A DNA stretch of 40,439 bases from Bacteroidota bacterium (lineage in GTDB: Bacteria > Bacteroidota > Bacteroidia > Flavobacteriales > Crocinitomicaceae). The position numbers and the translations under genes are program-made. Positions 1 through 7,484 of the stretch are shown in pieces. Location of the stretch: the NCBI GenBank assembly GCA_029558435.1, contig JAKQEZ010000043.1, forward strand, positions 1-40,439, written 5' to 3'. Each line of letters opens with the position of its first letter. Positions within the stretch are counted from its first letter, which is position 1. Below the pieces are notes generated by a model, which saw nothing but the letters and a program-made list of their open reading frames with translations, was not told where the DNA came from and ran no database searches.

Positions 1-1071
1 AACGATGAAGCTCGCCAAGCAATGCAACAAGCAAAAGTGAATGTGGTAGAATATACACAATTTTTTACGGCATTAACAGAAATAAAAAACGAACGCATTT
101 TAATTGCAACCAGCTGTAATCAATCGGTTTTTGATGCTTTATCTGCCAACAATTCGTTTATCAAAGCGGCTGCTCCGGGCAATTTGATGAAGGCGCAAAA
201 AAACGATACCGAGTTAAACGGATTCCGTTCGGCAATGGTGAAAGACGGTGTGGCAATGGTGAAATTTCTTTATTGGCTAACCCATCAAGCGGGCAAAGAA
301 GCAATGACAGAATATACCATTGGTCAGAAATTGAGAGGATTTAGAGCCGAACAAAAAGATTTTGTAGGCGAAAGTTTTGATAGCATTGTTGGCTACAAAG
401 GCAACGGGGCAATTATTCACTACAAAGCACCAAAAGAAGGATGCGCCGAAGTTACCAACGATGGTAGTATTTTGGTTGATTCGGGAGGTCAGTATTTGGA
501 AGGAACAACCGATATTACTCGCACATTTCCACTGGGGGCAGTATCCGAAGAATTTAAGCACGATTCTACGCTGGTGTTGAAAGGACACATTCAACTTTCG
601 ATGGTAAAATTTCCAAAAGGCACAAGAGGAGTTCAATTGGATACATTGGCACGCATGGCTTTGTGGAACGAAGGCAAGGATTACAATCATGGAACAGGAC
701 ATGGTGTTGGTTGCTTTATGAACGTCCACGAAGGACCGCAAAACATTCGCAAAGACCTCAATCCGCAAGAGTTGTTGCCGGGCATGGTTGTTTCTAACGA
801 GCCGGGTTATTATGTTGAAAATAAATACGGTATTCGTCATGAAAACCTTGTAGTAGTTAAAGAATGGAAAAAAACAGAATGGAACACATTCTATGAATTT
901 GAAACATTGACTTTTTGTCCGTTTTTCAAAAATTCCATTATAAAAGAATTGCTAACAGCCGAAGAAATTCAATGGCTGAACGATTATCACCGTCAGTGTG
1001 AGGAAAAAATTGGTCCTCATTTAGAAGGCGACGTGAAAAATTGGTTTTTGGATTTGGTAAGTCCACTCTAA
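1..1071 (+). CDS. pepP: Xaa-Pro aminopeptidase (M24 family), 5'-truncated by the window edge
   Basis: The reading frame is open to base 1, so this is the C-terminal part (at least 356 residues) of a longer protein. It is an M24 'pita-bread' metallopeptidase that removes an N-terminal residue preceding proline. The metal-binding motifs appear in family order: an Asp in ILVDSGG, an Asp in TTDITRTFP, a His in HGTGHGVG, a Glu in SNEPGYY and a Glu in IRHENL. A C-terminal tail typical of the long, eukaryote-like aminopeptidase P form follows. The N-terminal creatinase-like domain is mostly outside the window, so the internal Met at base 22 is probably not the start. fabD follows 57 bases later behind its own promoter. 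I am confident in the family; the exact substrate is inferred. Confidence 0.9.
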   Translation, partial: NDEARQAMQQAKVNVVEYTQFFTALTEIKNERILIATSCNQSVFDALSANNSFIKAAAPGNLMKAQKNDTELNGFRSAMVKDGVAMVKFLYWLTHQAGKEAMTEYTIGQKLRGFRAEQKDFVGESFDSIVGYKGNGAIIHYKAPKEGCAEVTNDGSILVDSGGQYLEGTTDITRTFPLGAVSEEFKHDSTLVLKGHIQLSMVKFPKGTRGVQLDTLARMALWNEGKDYNHGTGHGVGCFMNVHEGPQNIRKDLNPQELLPGMVVSNEPGYYVENKYGIRHENLVVVKEWKKTEWNTFYEFETLTFCPFFKNSIIKELLTAEEIQWLNDYHRQCEEKIGPHLEGDVKNWFLDLVSPL

Positions 1072-1093
1072 AATGCCAATTGAGGAATAATAC

Positions 1094-1101
1094 TATATTT
1101 G
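1094..1101 (+). promoter_or_regulatory. -7 promoter box of fabD
   Basis: TATATTTG matches the Bacteroidota sigma-A -7 consensus TAnnTTTG and ends 27 bases before the fabD ATG. I see no clear -33 TTG at the usual 19-21 base spacing. Confidence 0.6.
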
Positions 1102-1128
1102 CGCGATAAATTAGAATAAGAAAACAAT

Positions 1129-2016
1129 ATGAAAGCATACGTTTTTCCGGGACAAGGTGCCCAATTTTCGGGAATGGGAAAAGATTTATACGATCAATCA
1201 CCAAAGGCAAAAGCATTATTTGAAAAAGCCAATGAAATCTTAGGATTTGATATTGCCAAAATAATGTTTGAAGGCACCGACGAAGAGTTGAAGCAAACAA
1301 AAGTTACGCAACCTGCCATCTTTTTGCACTCTACAATATTGGCTGCAACATTGGGCGAAGCATTTAAACCAGACATGGTTGCTGGTCACTCATTGGGTGA
1401 ATTTTCTGCATTGGTTGCCAACGGAACATTGAGTTTTGAAGATGGTTTGAAATTGGTTTACAAACGTGCTTTGGCAATGCAAAAAGCATGCGAGGCCGAA
1501 CCATCCACAATGGCTGCAATTTTAGGTCTTGACGATGAAGTGGTAGAAAAAATTTGTGCTGAAATTGACGGAGTGGTTGTGGCTGCTAACTACAATTGTC
1601 CGGGACAACTTGTAATTTCTGGAGCGATTCCTGCGGTGGAAGCTGCTTGTGCAAAATTATCAGAAGCTGGTGCAAAAAGAGCTTTGGTATTGCAAGTAGG
1701 TGGTGCTTTTCACTCGCCATTGATGGAACCTGCACGCGAAGAATTGGCTGCAGCAATCGAAGCAACTACATTCAACCAACCATTTTGCCCTGTGTATCAA
1801 AATGTGAATGCGCAAGGAGTTACCAATCCAGAGGAAATCAAGAAAAATTTGGTTGCACAATTAACTGCGCCTGTAAAATGGACGCAAATTATGCAACAAA
1901 TGCTTGCTGATGGTGCTAAAGAGGTGGTAGAAGTTGGTCCTGGTAAAGTATTGCAAGGATTGTTCAAAAAAGTAGATAGAGAATTGCCTACTTCAAGCGC
2001 TGCATTAGCAGAATAA
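1129..2016 (+). CDS. fabD: malonyl-CoA:ACP transacylase
   Basis: It transfers malonyl from CoA to acyl carrier protein, supplying the extender unit for type II fatty acid synthesis in the cytoplasm. The 295-residue length is normal for FabD. The N-terminal PGQGAQ motif, the nucleophile Ser88 in GHSLGE, Arg113 and the catalytic His195 in GGAFHSPLM are all visible. Its ACP substrate and the condensing enzyme FabF are encoded at the other end of the window, so the pathway genes are split between two loci. A TATATTTG box lies upstream and a strong hairpin terminator lies 24 bases downstream, so it looks monocistronic. Confidence 0.97.
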   Translation: MKAYVFPGQGAQFSGMGKDLYDQSPKAKALFEKANEILGFDIAKIMFEGTDEELKQTKVTQPAIFLHSTILAATLGEAFKPDMVAGHSLGEFSALVANGTLSFEDGLKLVYKRALAMQKACEAEPSTMAAILGLDDEVVEKICAEIDGVVVAANYNCPGQLVISGAIPAVEAACAKLSEAGAKRALVLQVGGAFHSPLMEPAREELAAAIEATTFNQPFCPVYQNVNAQGVTNPEEIKKNLVAQLTAPVKWTQIMQQMLADGAKEVVEVGPGKVLQGLFKKVDRELPTSSAALAE

Positions 2017-2040
2017 TTCGGTAGTTTAAAAAAATAATTC

Positions 2041-2072
2041 AAAAAGAGTAAGAAGCAATTTTTACTCTTTTT
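2041..2072 (+). terminator. intrinsic terminator after fabD
   Basis: An 11-bp perfect stem (AAAAAGAGTAA / TTACTCTTTTT) with a 10-base loop starts 24 bases after the fabD stop. The U-run is part of the 3' arm. Confidence 0.75.
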
Positions 2073-2094
2073 GCTTAAATAATAAGATGTAAAT

Positions 2095-3126
2095 ATGGAA
2101 AATCAACCTAAAGTTTTAATGATTTATACCGGTGGCACCATTGGAATGGTCAATGATTTTCAAACAGGAGAATTAAAGGCATTTGACTTTAAACATATTT
2201 ACAACCATGTTCCAGAGTTGAAGGAACTCAACGTGGCACTTACCACCGAAAGTTTTAGTCATCCCATTGATTCTTCTGAAATCAACATTGAAGATTGGAA
2301 ACATTTGGGAAGCATCATTGTTGACAACTACGAACACTACGATGGTTTTGTGATTTTACACGGCTCAGATACCATGGCCTATACCGCATCGGCATTGAGT
2401 TTTATGTTACAAGGATTAAAAAAACCCGTCATTCTTACAGGCTCGCAATTGCCCATTGGCACCATTCGCACCGATGGAAAAGAAAATTTATTTACCGCCA
2501 TTGAAATTGCAGCCAAAAAAGACGAAAACAACCAATCGCTCATTCAAGAAGTGGCGGTTTATTTTGAATATTCGCTTTACAGAGGCAACAGAAGCTCTAA
2601 GGTTTCTGCCAATCAATTTGAAGCGTTTAAGTCGCCCAACTTTACACGCCTAGCAGTGGCTGGAGTAACCATTGATTACAACACCGAACATTTGTATAGA
2701 ACAACCCAACAAGAATTGGTGTTTTTCCCCCATTTTTCAAACGAAGTGGCTTTGTTGAAAATCTATCCTGGAATTAATTTTTCATTTTACCAACATTTGT
2801 TCAACCCAACAACTATCAAAGCAATGGTATTGGAAACATTTGGGTCTGGAAATGCTTCTAGCGATGCTGTTTTTCGTGAATTATTGGCCAACTATATCGG
2901 AAAAGGCGGAATTGTTCTAAACATTACACAATGTCAGTCGGGAAAAGTGGTGCAAGGGAAATACGAAACCAGTAGTTTTTTCAAAAAAATAGGTGTCATT
3001 CCAGGTTCTGATCTCACAACAGAGGCTGCGTTAACAAAATTGATGTATTTGTTGGGAAAACACAATTCTAAAGAAACAATCAAAGCCGAATTGCAACAAT
3101 CGTTAGTAGGCGAAATGACCGTTTAA
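2095..3126 (+). CDS. ansA: type I (cytoplasmic) L-asparaginase
   Basis: It hydrolyses L-asparagine to aspartate and ammonia. No signal peptide is visible, which fits the cytoplasmic type I enzyme. The 343-residue protein has both active-site signatures: TGGTIG near residue 12 (catalytic Thr15) and HGSDTMAYTASAL (Ser91-Asp92-Thr93). A Lys near residue 169 (RSSKVSANQF) aligns with the second-triad Lys. It ends a few bases before the convergent ung gene, with a small hairpin at the junction that could stop its transcript. AnsA-type enzymes can also have glutaminase activity, which the sequence alone does not exclude. Confidence 0.95.
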   Translation: MENQPKVLMIYTGGTIGMVNDFQTGELKAFDFKHIYNHVPELKELNVALTTESFSHPIDSSEINIEDWKHLGSIIVDNYEHYDGFVILHGSDTMAYTASALSFMLQGLKKPVILTGSQLPIGTIRTDGKENLFTAIEIAAKKDENNQSLIQEVAVYFEYSLYRGNRSSKVSANQFEAFKSPNFTRLAVAGVTIDYNTEHLYRTTQQELVFFPHFSNEVALLKIYPGINFSFYQHLFNPTTIKAMVLETFGSGNASSDAVFRELLANYIGKGGIVLNITQCQSGKVVQGKYETSSFFKKIGVIPGSDLTTEAALTKLMYLLGKHNSKETIKAELQQSLVGEMTV

Positions 3127-3138
3127 ACTTCGTTTTTT

Positions 3139-3813
3139 TTACCAAATAATTGGTATTTTTCCTTTTGAGGTTAAGTAATTGTTGGCTTGACTAAAATGTT
3201 TGTTTCCATACCACAATCCTTGGTTGGCACTCATAGGAGAAGGGTGTCCCGACTCTAGCACCAAATGCTTGGAACGATCAATGTTTTTCCCTTTTCTCTT
3301 GGCATATCCTCCCCATAAAAGAAAAACCACGTTGTTGCATTCATCCGAAATTTTTTGAATAACGGCATCCGTAAAACGTTCCCAGCCTTTGTTTTGGTGA
3401 CTTTGAGGTTTTCCTTCTTGTACCGTTAGAATGGCATTGAGCAACAACACACCTTGTTCTGCCCAACGCGATAAATCGCCATTTTCTGGTATGGATTGTC
3501 CTAAATCGGCTTCAATTTCCTTAAAAATGTTGATTAAACTTTTTGCAAATGGTCGCACATCCGGATTGATTGAAAAACACAAACCATTGGCATGTCCACG
3601 CGTTGGATAGGGATCTTGTCCTAATATCACCACTTTAAGTTGATGCATGGGGCAAGCATCAAACGCTTTAAAAATCAAAGGTGCTGGAGGAAAAATTGCA
3701 GTTTTATTGGAAGCATATTCTTCCTTCACAAAATCTGTAAGGTTTTTAAAATAGGCTTGCTCAAATTCACTTTGAAGAGCAATTTTCCAACTTTGTTCAA
3801 TTTTGACATCCAT
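3139..3813 (-). CDS. ung: uracil-DNA glycosylase, family 1
   Basis: It excises uracil from DNA to start base-excision repair. The 224-residue protein has the family 1 motifs: GQDPYP (catalytic Asp67 just before PYP), the loop motif GHPSPMSA with His190, and LLLNAILTV in between. Its length and start (ATG) are typical of bacterial Ung. It converges on ansA with only 12 bases between the stops and lies downstream of the tRNA operon terminator, so it is probably transcribed on its own. Confidence 0.97.
   Translation of the reverse strand: MDVKIEQSWKIALQSEFEQAYFKNLTDFVKEEYASNKTAIFPPAPLIFKAFDACPMHQLKVVILGQDPYPTRGHANGLCFSINPDVRPFAKSLINIFKEIEADLGQSIPENGDLSRWAEQGVLLLNAILTVQEGKPQSHQNKGWERFTDAVIQKISDECNNVVFLLWGGYAKRKGKNIDRSKHLVLESGHPSPMSANQGLWYGNKHFSQANNYLTSKGKIPIIW
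3140..3160 (+). terminator. possible weak terminator of ansA
   Basis: A 6-bp stem (TACCAA / TTGGTA, loop ATAA) is followed by five Ts in the plus direction, just past the ansA stop and inside the 3' end of ung. The short AT-rich stem makes it a weak call. Confidence 0.4.
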
Positions 3814-3840
3814 GAAGCAAAAATAGTAAAACTAAGAAAC

Positions 3841-3873
3841 AAAAAAAGCACTTACCGGACTGATAAGTGCTTT
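3841..3873 (-). terminator. intrinsic terminator of the tRNA-Thr/tRNA-Gly operon
   Basis: Read on the minus strand, AAAGCACTTA and TAAGTGCTTT form a 10-bp stem around a 9-base loop, continuing into a run of seven Ts. It begins five bases after the 3' end of tRNA-Gly. Confidence 0.9.
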
Positions 3874-3877
3874 ATGA

Positions 3878-3949
3878 GCGGGAGACGAGATTCGAACTCG
3901 CGACCCTCAGCTTGGAAGGCTGACGCTCTACCAACTGAGCTACTCCCGC
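3878..3949 (-). tRNA. tRNA-Gly (anticodon TCC)
   Basis: The 72-base gene folds as a complete cloverleaf: acceptor GCGGGAG/CTCCCGC, D-stem GCTC/GAGC, anticodon stem TCAGC/GCTGA with loop CTTCCAA, and T-stem GCGAG/CTCGT with a mismatch or wobble at the end. The anticodon TCC reads GGA and other Gly codons. CCA is not encoded. It is the second gene of an operon with tRNA-Thr, separated by a 237-base spacer full of partial copies of itself. Confidence 0.95.
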
Positions 3950-4030
3950 GATTATTTTTTTTCAATATTTCAAAGGCTGGCGTTCTACCAATCCCATAAC
4001 TCTTACTTTCAGTTTAGAGTTATGAGGACT
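3935..4030. repeat. direct repeat copy 1 (tRNA-Gly 5' half plus hairpin unit, 96 bp)
   Basis: This 96-bp unit matches positions 4069-4164 with only three differences. It includes the first 15 bases of the intact tRNA-Gly, an AT spacer, then (on the minus strand) a broken tRNA-Gly 5' half reading TTGGTAGAACGCCAGCCTT that stops inside the anticodon loop. An inverted repeat, CATAACTCT/AGAGTTATG (3995-4024), sits where the D-arm should continue. Confidence 0.9.
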
Positions 4031-4068
4031 CACGAAAAACTACTGAATTTTATTCAGGTTTTTCGGAG
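4029..4068. repeat. second, unrelated hairpin inserted in the tRNA-Gly remnant
   Basis: CGAAAAAC (4033-4040) pairs with GTTTTTCG (4058-4065), and CTGAA pairs with TTCAG inside, with a 2-base bulge and a TTTTA loop. The outer CTC/GAG extends the stem. It lies between the first hairpin element and a resumed tRNA-Gly start (CTGAGCTACTCCCGC on plus). It occurs once in the window. Confidence 0.8.
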
Positions 4069-4164
4069 CTGAGCTACTCCCGCGATTAATTTTTTTCAAT
4101 ATTTCAAAGGCTGACGCTCTACCAATCCCATAACTCTTACTTTCAGTTTAGAGTTATGAGGACT
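4069..4164. repeat. direct repeat copy 2 (tRNA-Gly 5' half plus hairpin unit, 96 bp)
   Basis: Second copy of the 96-bp unit. It carries a partial tRNA-Gly 5' half (minus strand TTGGTAGAGCGTCAGCCTT) preceded by the same 30-base hairpin (4129-4158). Beyond the hairpin, 8 bases of the acceptor/D region (GGGAGTAG, 4163-4170) resume, so the hairpin replaces CTCAG of the D-arm. Confidence 0.9.
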
Positions 4165-4186
4165 ACTCCCTTAAAAATTTTTAAGA

Positions 4187-4259
4187 GCCGATGGAGGGAT
4201 TCGAACCCACGACCTGCTGATTACAAATCAGCTGCTCTAGCCAACTGAGCTACATCGGC
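4187..4259 (-). tRNA. tRNA-Thr (anticodon TGT)
   Basis: A 73-base cloverleaf with acceptor GCCGATG/CATCGGC, D-stem GCTC/GAGC, anticodon stem GCTGA/TCAGC, loop TTTGTAA (anticodon TGT, reads ACA) and T-stem GTGGG/CCCTC. It is the first gene of the operon, behind a well-formed promoter, with tRNA-Gly downstream. Confidence 0.95.
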
Positions 4260-4291
4260 ATTAAATAAAGAACGTTTTTCTTTTGTGAGTG

Positions 4292-4320
4292 CAAATATAT
4301 GTAAGAATTTTATTTTTCAA
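4292..4320 (-). promoter_or_regulatory. promoter of the tRNA-Thr/tRNA-Gly operon
   Basis: On the minus strand a -33 TTG (plus CAA at 4318-4320) precedes TATATTTG (4292-4299) by 18 bases, close to the Bacteroidota optimum. The box continues as TTTGCACTCACAA, almost the same as upstream of tRNA-Val (TTTGCACCCACAA). Confidence 0.8.
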
Positions 4321-4409
4321 AATATTGCATTAAAAAAATTGATTGAAATTTTTCAATTTTCTACTCAACCGATAATTCTTCTTATTTTTATCCCAAAAGC
4401 AAAACAACA

Positions 4410-5195
4410 ATGACAACATTAATCGGTAAAACAGCAATGGTGTGTGGAAGCACACAAGGAATAGGATGGGAAACTGCTAAATTATTGGCAAACAAAGGTG
4501 CTCAGGTAGTTTTAGTTGCACGTGATGAACAAAAATTAGCACAAAAAGTGAGTGAGTTATCCACTCCAAACAACCAAATTCATTCATACATTGCAGCCGA
4601 TTTTACTCAACCAGAATTGTTGAAATCAAAACTAGAAAACTGGGTTAGTCAAGGAAATAAAGCCAATATTTTGGTAAACAATACCGGGGGACCAAAAGGT
4701 GGTTTGATTATCAACGCCGAAACAGCTGAATTTTTAGATGCTTTTAATCAACATTTAATTTGCAACCACATTTTAGTGCAAGCATTGTATAAAGGAATGG
4801 TGGAAACAGGATATGGGCGCATCATCAATGTAATTTCAACCAGCGTAAAACAACCTTTGCCCAATTTAGGCGTTTCCAACACCATTCGTGGAGCGGTTGC
4901 TAATTGGAGCAAAACGTTGGCAAGTGAGTTGGGGCAATATGGCATAACGGTAAACAATGTATTGCCTGGCGCAACCAATACGGGGCGTTTGCAAAGCATT
5001 GCAGAAAATAAAGCACAAAAGACAGGTGAATCTACTTCCGATATTTTTGATGAAATGGCCAAAGAATCACCCATGCAACGTATTGCAGAACCCATAGAAG
5101 TTGCCAATGCAATCGTGTTTTTAGCATCGCCAGAGGCTTCCTATATCAATGGGATTAATGTCCCTGTTGATGGAGGAAGAACAAAATCTTTGTAA
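4410..5195 (+). CDS. SDR-family protein (FabG-like) with altered catalytic residues
   Basis: A 261-residue Rossmann-fold short-chain dehydrogenase/reductase homologue. The cofactor motif GSTQGIG (residues 13-19), the NNTGG motif (90-94), a Ser in INVISTS (about 143) and the C-terminal substrate lid with VPVDGG are present. The classical YxxxK pair is not: the aligned positions read SNTIR, giving Ser156 instead of Tyr and Arg160 instead of Lys. I recall a described FabG-like subgroup that also lacks a perfect catalytic tetrad, so this is probably a conserved variant rather than decay. The substrate is unknown. It stands alone between the tRNA operon and the Fic gene. Confidence 0.85.
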   Translation: MTTLIGKTAMVCGSTQGIGWETAKLLANKGAQVVLVARDEQKLAQKVSELSTPNNQIHSYIAADFTQPELLKSKLENWVSQGNKANILVNNTGGPKGGLIINAETAEFLDAFNQHLICNHILVQALYKGMVETGYGRIINVISTSVKQPLPNLGVSNTIRGAVANWSKTLASELGQYGITVNNVLPGATNTGRLQSIAENKAQKTGESTSDIFDEMAKESPMQRIAEPIEVANAIVFLASPEASYINGINVPVDGGRTKSL

Positions 5196-5250
5196 TTGTT
5201 AGCTAATTTAAAGCTGTAGACAACAGCGCTAAAAGCAAGAAAATAATGTG

Positions 5251-5258
5251 TATTTTTG
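5251..5258 (+). promoter_or_regulatory. -7 promoter box of the Fic gene
   Basis: TATTTTTG matches TAnnTTTG and lies 16 bases upstream of the ATG at 5275. It rules against the earlier TTG at 5266 as the start, because transcription would begin at about that point. Confidence 0.6.
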
Positions 5259-5274
5259 AGTAATATTGGTTAAA

Positions 5275-6045
5275 ATGAGAATTACAGATCGAAGATATTT
5301 AGATGTTTACAATCAAGCTATTGGTCATGAAATATCCAATTTGATTCGTCAATTTGATTTTTCTGAGGCTTCTAAAAACTTTGATTATTTGACCAAATCT
5401 TCAGCAGTTTATTCTTCCAACATTGAAGGAAATAGTATCGATTTGAATTCGTTTATGAACTATGAGTTGAATAAAGATAAATTCAAATCAGGTAAAGAAA
5501 TTGAAGAAATTGAAGACCTTATTGGTGCTTATGAATTTGCACAGAAAAATAAATTAACAGAGCAGAATTTATTGACCTGTCACCAACTTTTTTCCAAAAC
5601 ATTTCTAATAAAAAGTAAACGAGGGAAATATAGAATAGAACAAGTAGGTGTTTTTGGCAAATCTGGGTTAGCCTATATGGCAGTTGAACCAGAATTTGTT
5701 GCTCGAAAAATGTCAGATTTATTTGAAGATATCGAAACGCTAATTTCATCCGAATTAACTGTTGAAGAAGTTTTTTACTTTGCAGCATTCATCCATTTAA
5801 GATTTGCGCACATCCATCCGTTTCGTGATGGCAATGGTCGAGCTGCTCGTTTACTAGAAAAATGGTTTTTAGTCGAAAAGCTTGGTAATCATTACTGGAA
5901 AATAGCTTCTGAAGAATATTATAAAAAAAATCAGACGCTCTATTATGAAACAATCAATTTGGGAGTTAACTTTTACGAATTAAATTACGAGCATTGCCTG
6001 CCGTTTTTAACAATGCTTCCTAATGCTTTAAGAACAACATTATAA
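5275..6045 (+). CDS. Fic-domain protein, probable AMP-transferase with N-terminal autoinhibitory helix
   Basis: Fic proteins transfer AMP, or sometimes another phosphate-containing group, from a nucleotide to a hydroxyl side chain of a target protein. The full active-site motif HPFRDGNGRAAR is present (catalytic His about residue 181). Upstream, SSNIEGN (about residues 47-53) matches the inhibitory motif (S/T)xxxE(G/N), as in class II Fic proteins, where Glu blocks ATP in the resting state. The protein is 256 residues with no obvious C-terminal wHTH domain. No antitoxin-like small gene is adjacent, which fits built-in inhibition. The start was chosen from the promoter position. The target protein cannot be told from sequence. 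Confidence 0.9.
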   Translation: MRITDRRYLDVYNQAIGHEISNLIRQFDFSEASKNFDYLTKSSAVYSSNIEGNSIDLNSFMNYELNKDKFKSGKEIEEIEDLIGAYEFAQKNKLTEQNLLTCHQLFSKTFLIKSKRGKYRIEQVGVFGKSGLAYMAVEPEFVARKMSDLFEDIETLISSELTVEEVFYFAAFIHLRFAHIHPFRDGNGRAARLLEKWFLVEKLGNHYWKIASEEYYKKNQTLYYETINLGVNFYELNYEHCLPFLTMLPNALRTTL

Positions 6046-6053
6046 AAAACAGA

Positions 6054-6078
6054 AGGGATTGCCCAATAGACAATCCCT
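6054..6078. terminator. hairpin between convergent Fic and PLP-lyase genes, possible bidirectional terminator
   Basis: A perfect 8-bp stem AGGGATTG/CAATCCCT with a 9-base loop lies between the two stop codons. On the minus strand it is followed within six bases by a T-run. On the plus strand only TTTT occurs, about 6 bases on. Confidence 0.55.
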
Positions 6079-6104
6079 CACTGCTTTTGAACTTTATTTT
6101 TCAA

Positions 6105-7361
6105 TTATAAACAATCCAAGGCCTGTTTGATATCCGCAATGATATCTTCGTAAAATTCCACCCCAACAGAGATGCGAATTAAGTTTTCTGTAATCGACAT
6201 GTTGTTTTTAATGTCGTTGGGTACATCGGCATGTGTCATCGTGTAAGGATGCTCCGCCAATGATTCAGTTCCACCCAAGCTCACCGCCAATTTAATTAAT
6301 TGAAGGCTATCCAAGAATTTGAATGCTGCAGCTTCTCCACCAACGATGTCAAAAGAAATCATGGCTCCTGCAGATGTATATTGTTTTTGGTAAATTGCTT
6401 TTTGATCGTCATTCCCTTCTTCTGGAATAAAGCCTAAATAGTAAACCTTACTCACTTTTGGATGCTGTTGGAGGAATTGAGCTACTTCTTTTGCATTGCG
6501 TGCTTGTTGCTCTGTACGTACTTTTAGTGTTTCCATGCTTCGCATCAACATCCAACCTGTAAATGGAGCTGCCATATTACCCAAAAACGTACGCAATCCT
6601 TTGATTCTAGCCATCAAAGCGTTTGAACCAAGAACAGCGCCAGCAATCACATCCGAGTGACCCCCAATGTATTTTGTTGCAGAATACACCACAATATCCG
6701 CTCCGTGTTGCAATGGATGTTGCCACATTGGTCCCATGTAGGTATTATCTACCGATAAAACAACCTGCTTTTCTGTCGTCGAAAATTCTTTAGCAATGGC
6801 TGCACACATTTCAATATCAATCAACGCATTGGTTGGATTGGCAGGTGTTTCAATGTGAATCAATCCTAATTTATCAGCTTTACCAGTTTGTTTGATTAAT
6901 TCAATGATTTCTTCTTTGGTGCTATCTGGTGCAAAACCAACCGAATCAATATTCATACGTTTCAACACGTGATTGATGAAATGGTCTGTCCCACCATAAA
7001 CTGGGCGTGAATACAACAACAAATCTCCTGGCGACAAAAATTCCAACATTACAGTAGAAATTGCCGACATTCCACTTTCAAAAATAGCGCATGCTTCCGC
7101 TTTGTCCCATAAACACAAACGGTCTTCTAAAATTTCTAAATCAGGATTATTTAAACGACTGTAAATCAAACCTAATTGCTCTCCTTGTTTTGCCTCACTT
7201 AAACCATAAGCCAATTCAAAAAAGCGTTTTCCTTCCATCGCAGAATTGAAAACAAACGTTGATGTCTGAAAAATAGGGCATTTTAAAGCTCCTTCTGATA
7301 ATTTAGGGTTGTATCCGTAAGTCATCATCAAACTTTCCGGACGCATTTTTGAGTAATCCAT
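6105..7361 (-). CDS. Cys/Met-metabolism PLP-dependent lyase (cystathionine gamma-synthase / methionine gamma-lyase family)
   Basis: A 418-residue fold-type I PLP enzyme acting on sulfur amino acids. Lys230 in YSATKYIGGHSD is the PLP-binding lysine. YSRLNNP (67-73) supplies the Tyr and Arg that bind cofactor phosphate from the neighbouring subunit, and VYGG (121-124) carries the active-site Tyr. After that Tyr the sequence is GG, where well-studied methionine gamma-lyases have Gly-Cys, so the reaction could be gamma-lyase, gamma-synthase or O-acetylhomoserine sulfhydrylase. A divergent Lrp/AsnC regulator with a shared palindrome suggests amino-acid-responsive control, which argues mildly for catabolism of methionine or cysteine. 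Confidence 0.88.
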   Translation of the reverse strand: MDYSKMRPESLMMTYGYNPKLSEGALKCPIFQTSTFVFNSAMEGKRFFELAYGLSEAKQGEQLGLIYSRLNNPDLEILEDRLCLWDKAEACAIFESGMSAISTVMLEFLSPGDLLLYSRPVYGGTDHFINHVLKRMNIDSVGFAPDSTKEEIIELIKQTGKADKLGLIHIETPANPTNALIDIEMCAAIAKEFSTTEKQVVLSVDNTYMGPMWQHPLQHGADIVVYSATKYIGGHSDVIAGAVLGSNALMARIKGLRTFLGNMAAPFTGWMLMRSMETLKVRTEQQARNAKEVAQFLQQHPKVSKVYYLGFIPEEGNDDQKAIYQKQYTSAGAMISFDIVGGEAAAFKFLDSLQLIKLAVSLGGTESLAEHPYTMTHADVPNDIKNNMSITENLIRISVGVEFYEDIIADIKQALDCL

Positions 7362-7401
7362 ATTATTGTTCTATTTTCTTTAGTAAATATAGGTTTTTTT
7401 T

Positions 7402-7422
7402 CTATTATTATTTTCATAATAG
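7402..7422. promoter_or_regulatory. candidate Lrp operator between the lyase and lrp genes
   Basis: CTATTAT-N7-ATAATAG is a perfect 7-bp inverted repeat in the 123-base divergent intergenic region. It covers the expected -33 region of the lrp promoter and lies about 40 bases upstream of the lyase start. AT-rich dyads of this size suit Lrp/AsnC regulators. Binding is inferred. Confidence 0.5.
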
Positions 7423-7434
7423 TCTTTATTACTG

Positions 7435-7442
7435 TATTTTTG
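7435..7442 (+). promoter_or_regulatory. -7 promoter box of the lrp gene
   Basis: TATTTTTG matches TAnnTTTG. An upstream TTG codon at 7440 lies inside this box, so the real start is the ATG at 7485, 42 bases downstream. Confidence 0.6.
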
Positions 7443-7484
7443 ATTTTTAATAGTTTTTTCAACTATATACATAACAAATTTATA

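Noticed and set aside
277..840. 187-codon open frame on the minus strand within the aminopeptidase gene
   Set aside because: Antisense to conserved M24 motifs; Cys/Phe/His-rich translation with no family resemblance.
3640..3999. 119-codon plus-strand frame running from ung through the tRNA-Gly gene
   Set aside because: The translation of the tRNA part (a typical 'RRDSNSRPSAWKADALPTEL' type) is a well-known spurious product of antisense tRNA sequence.
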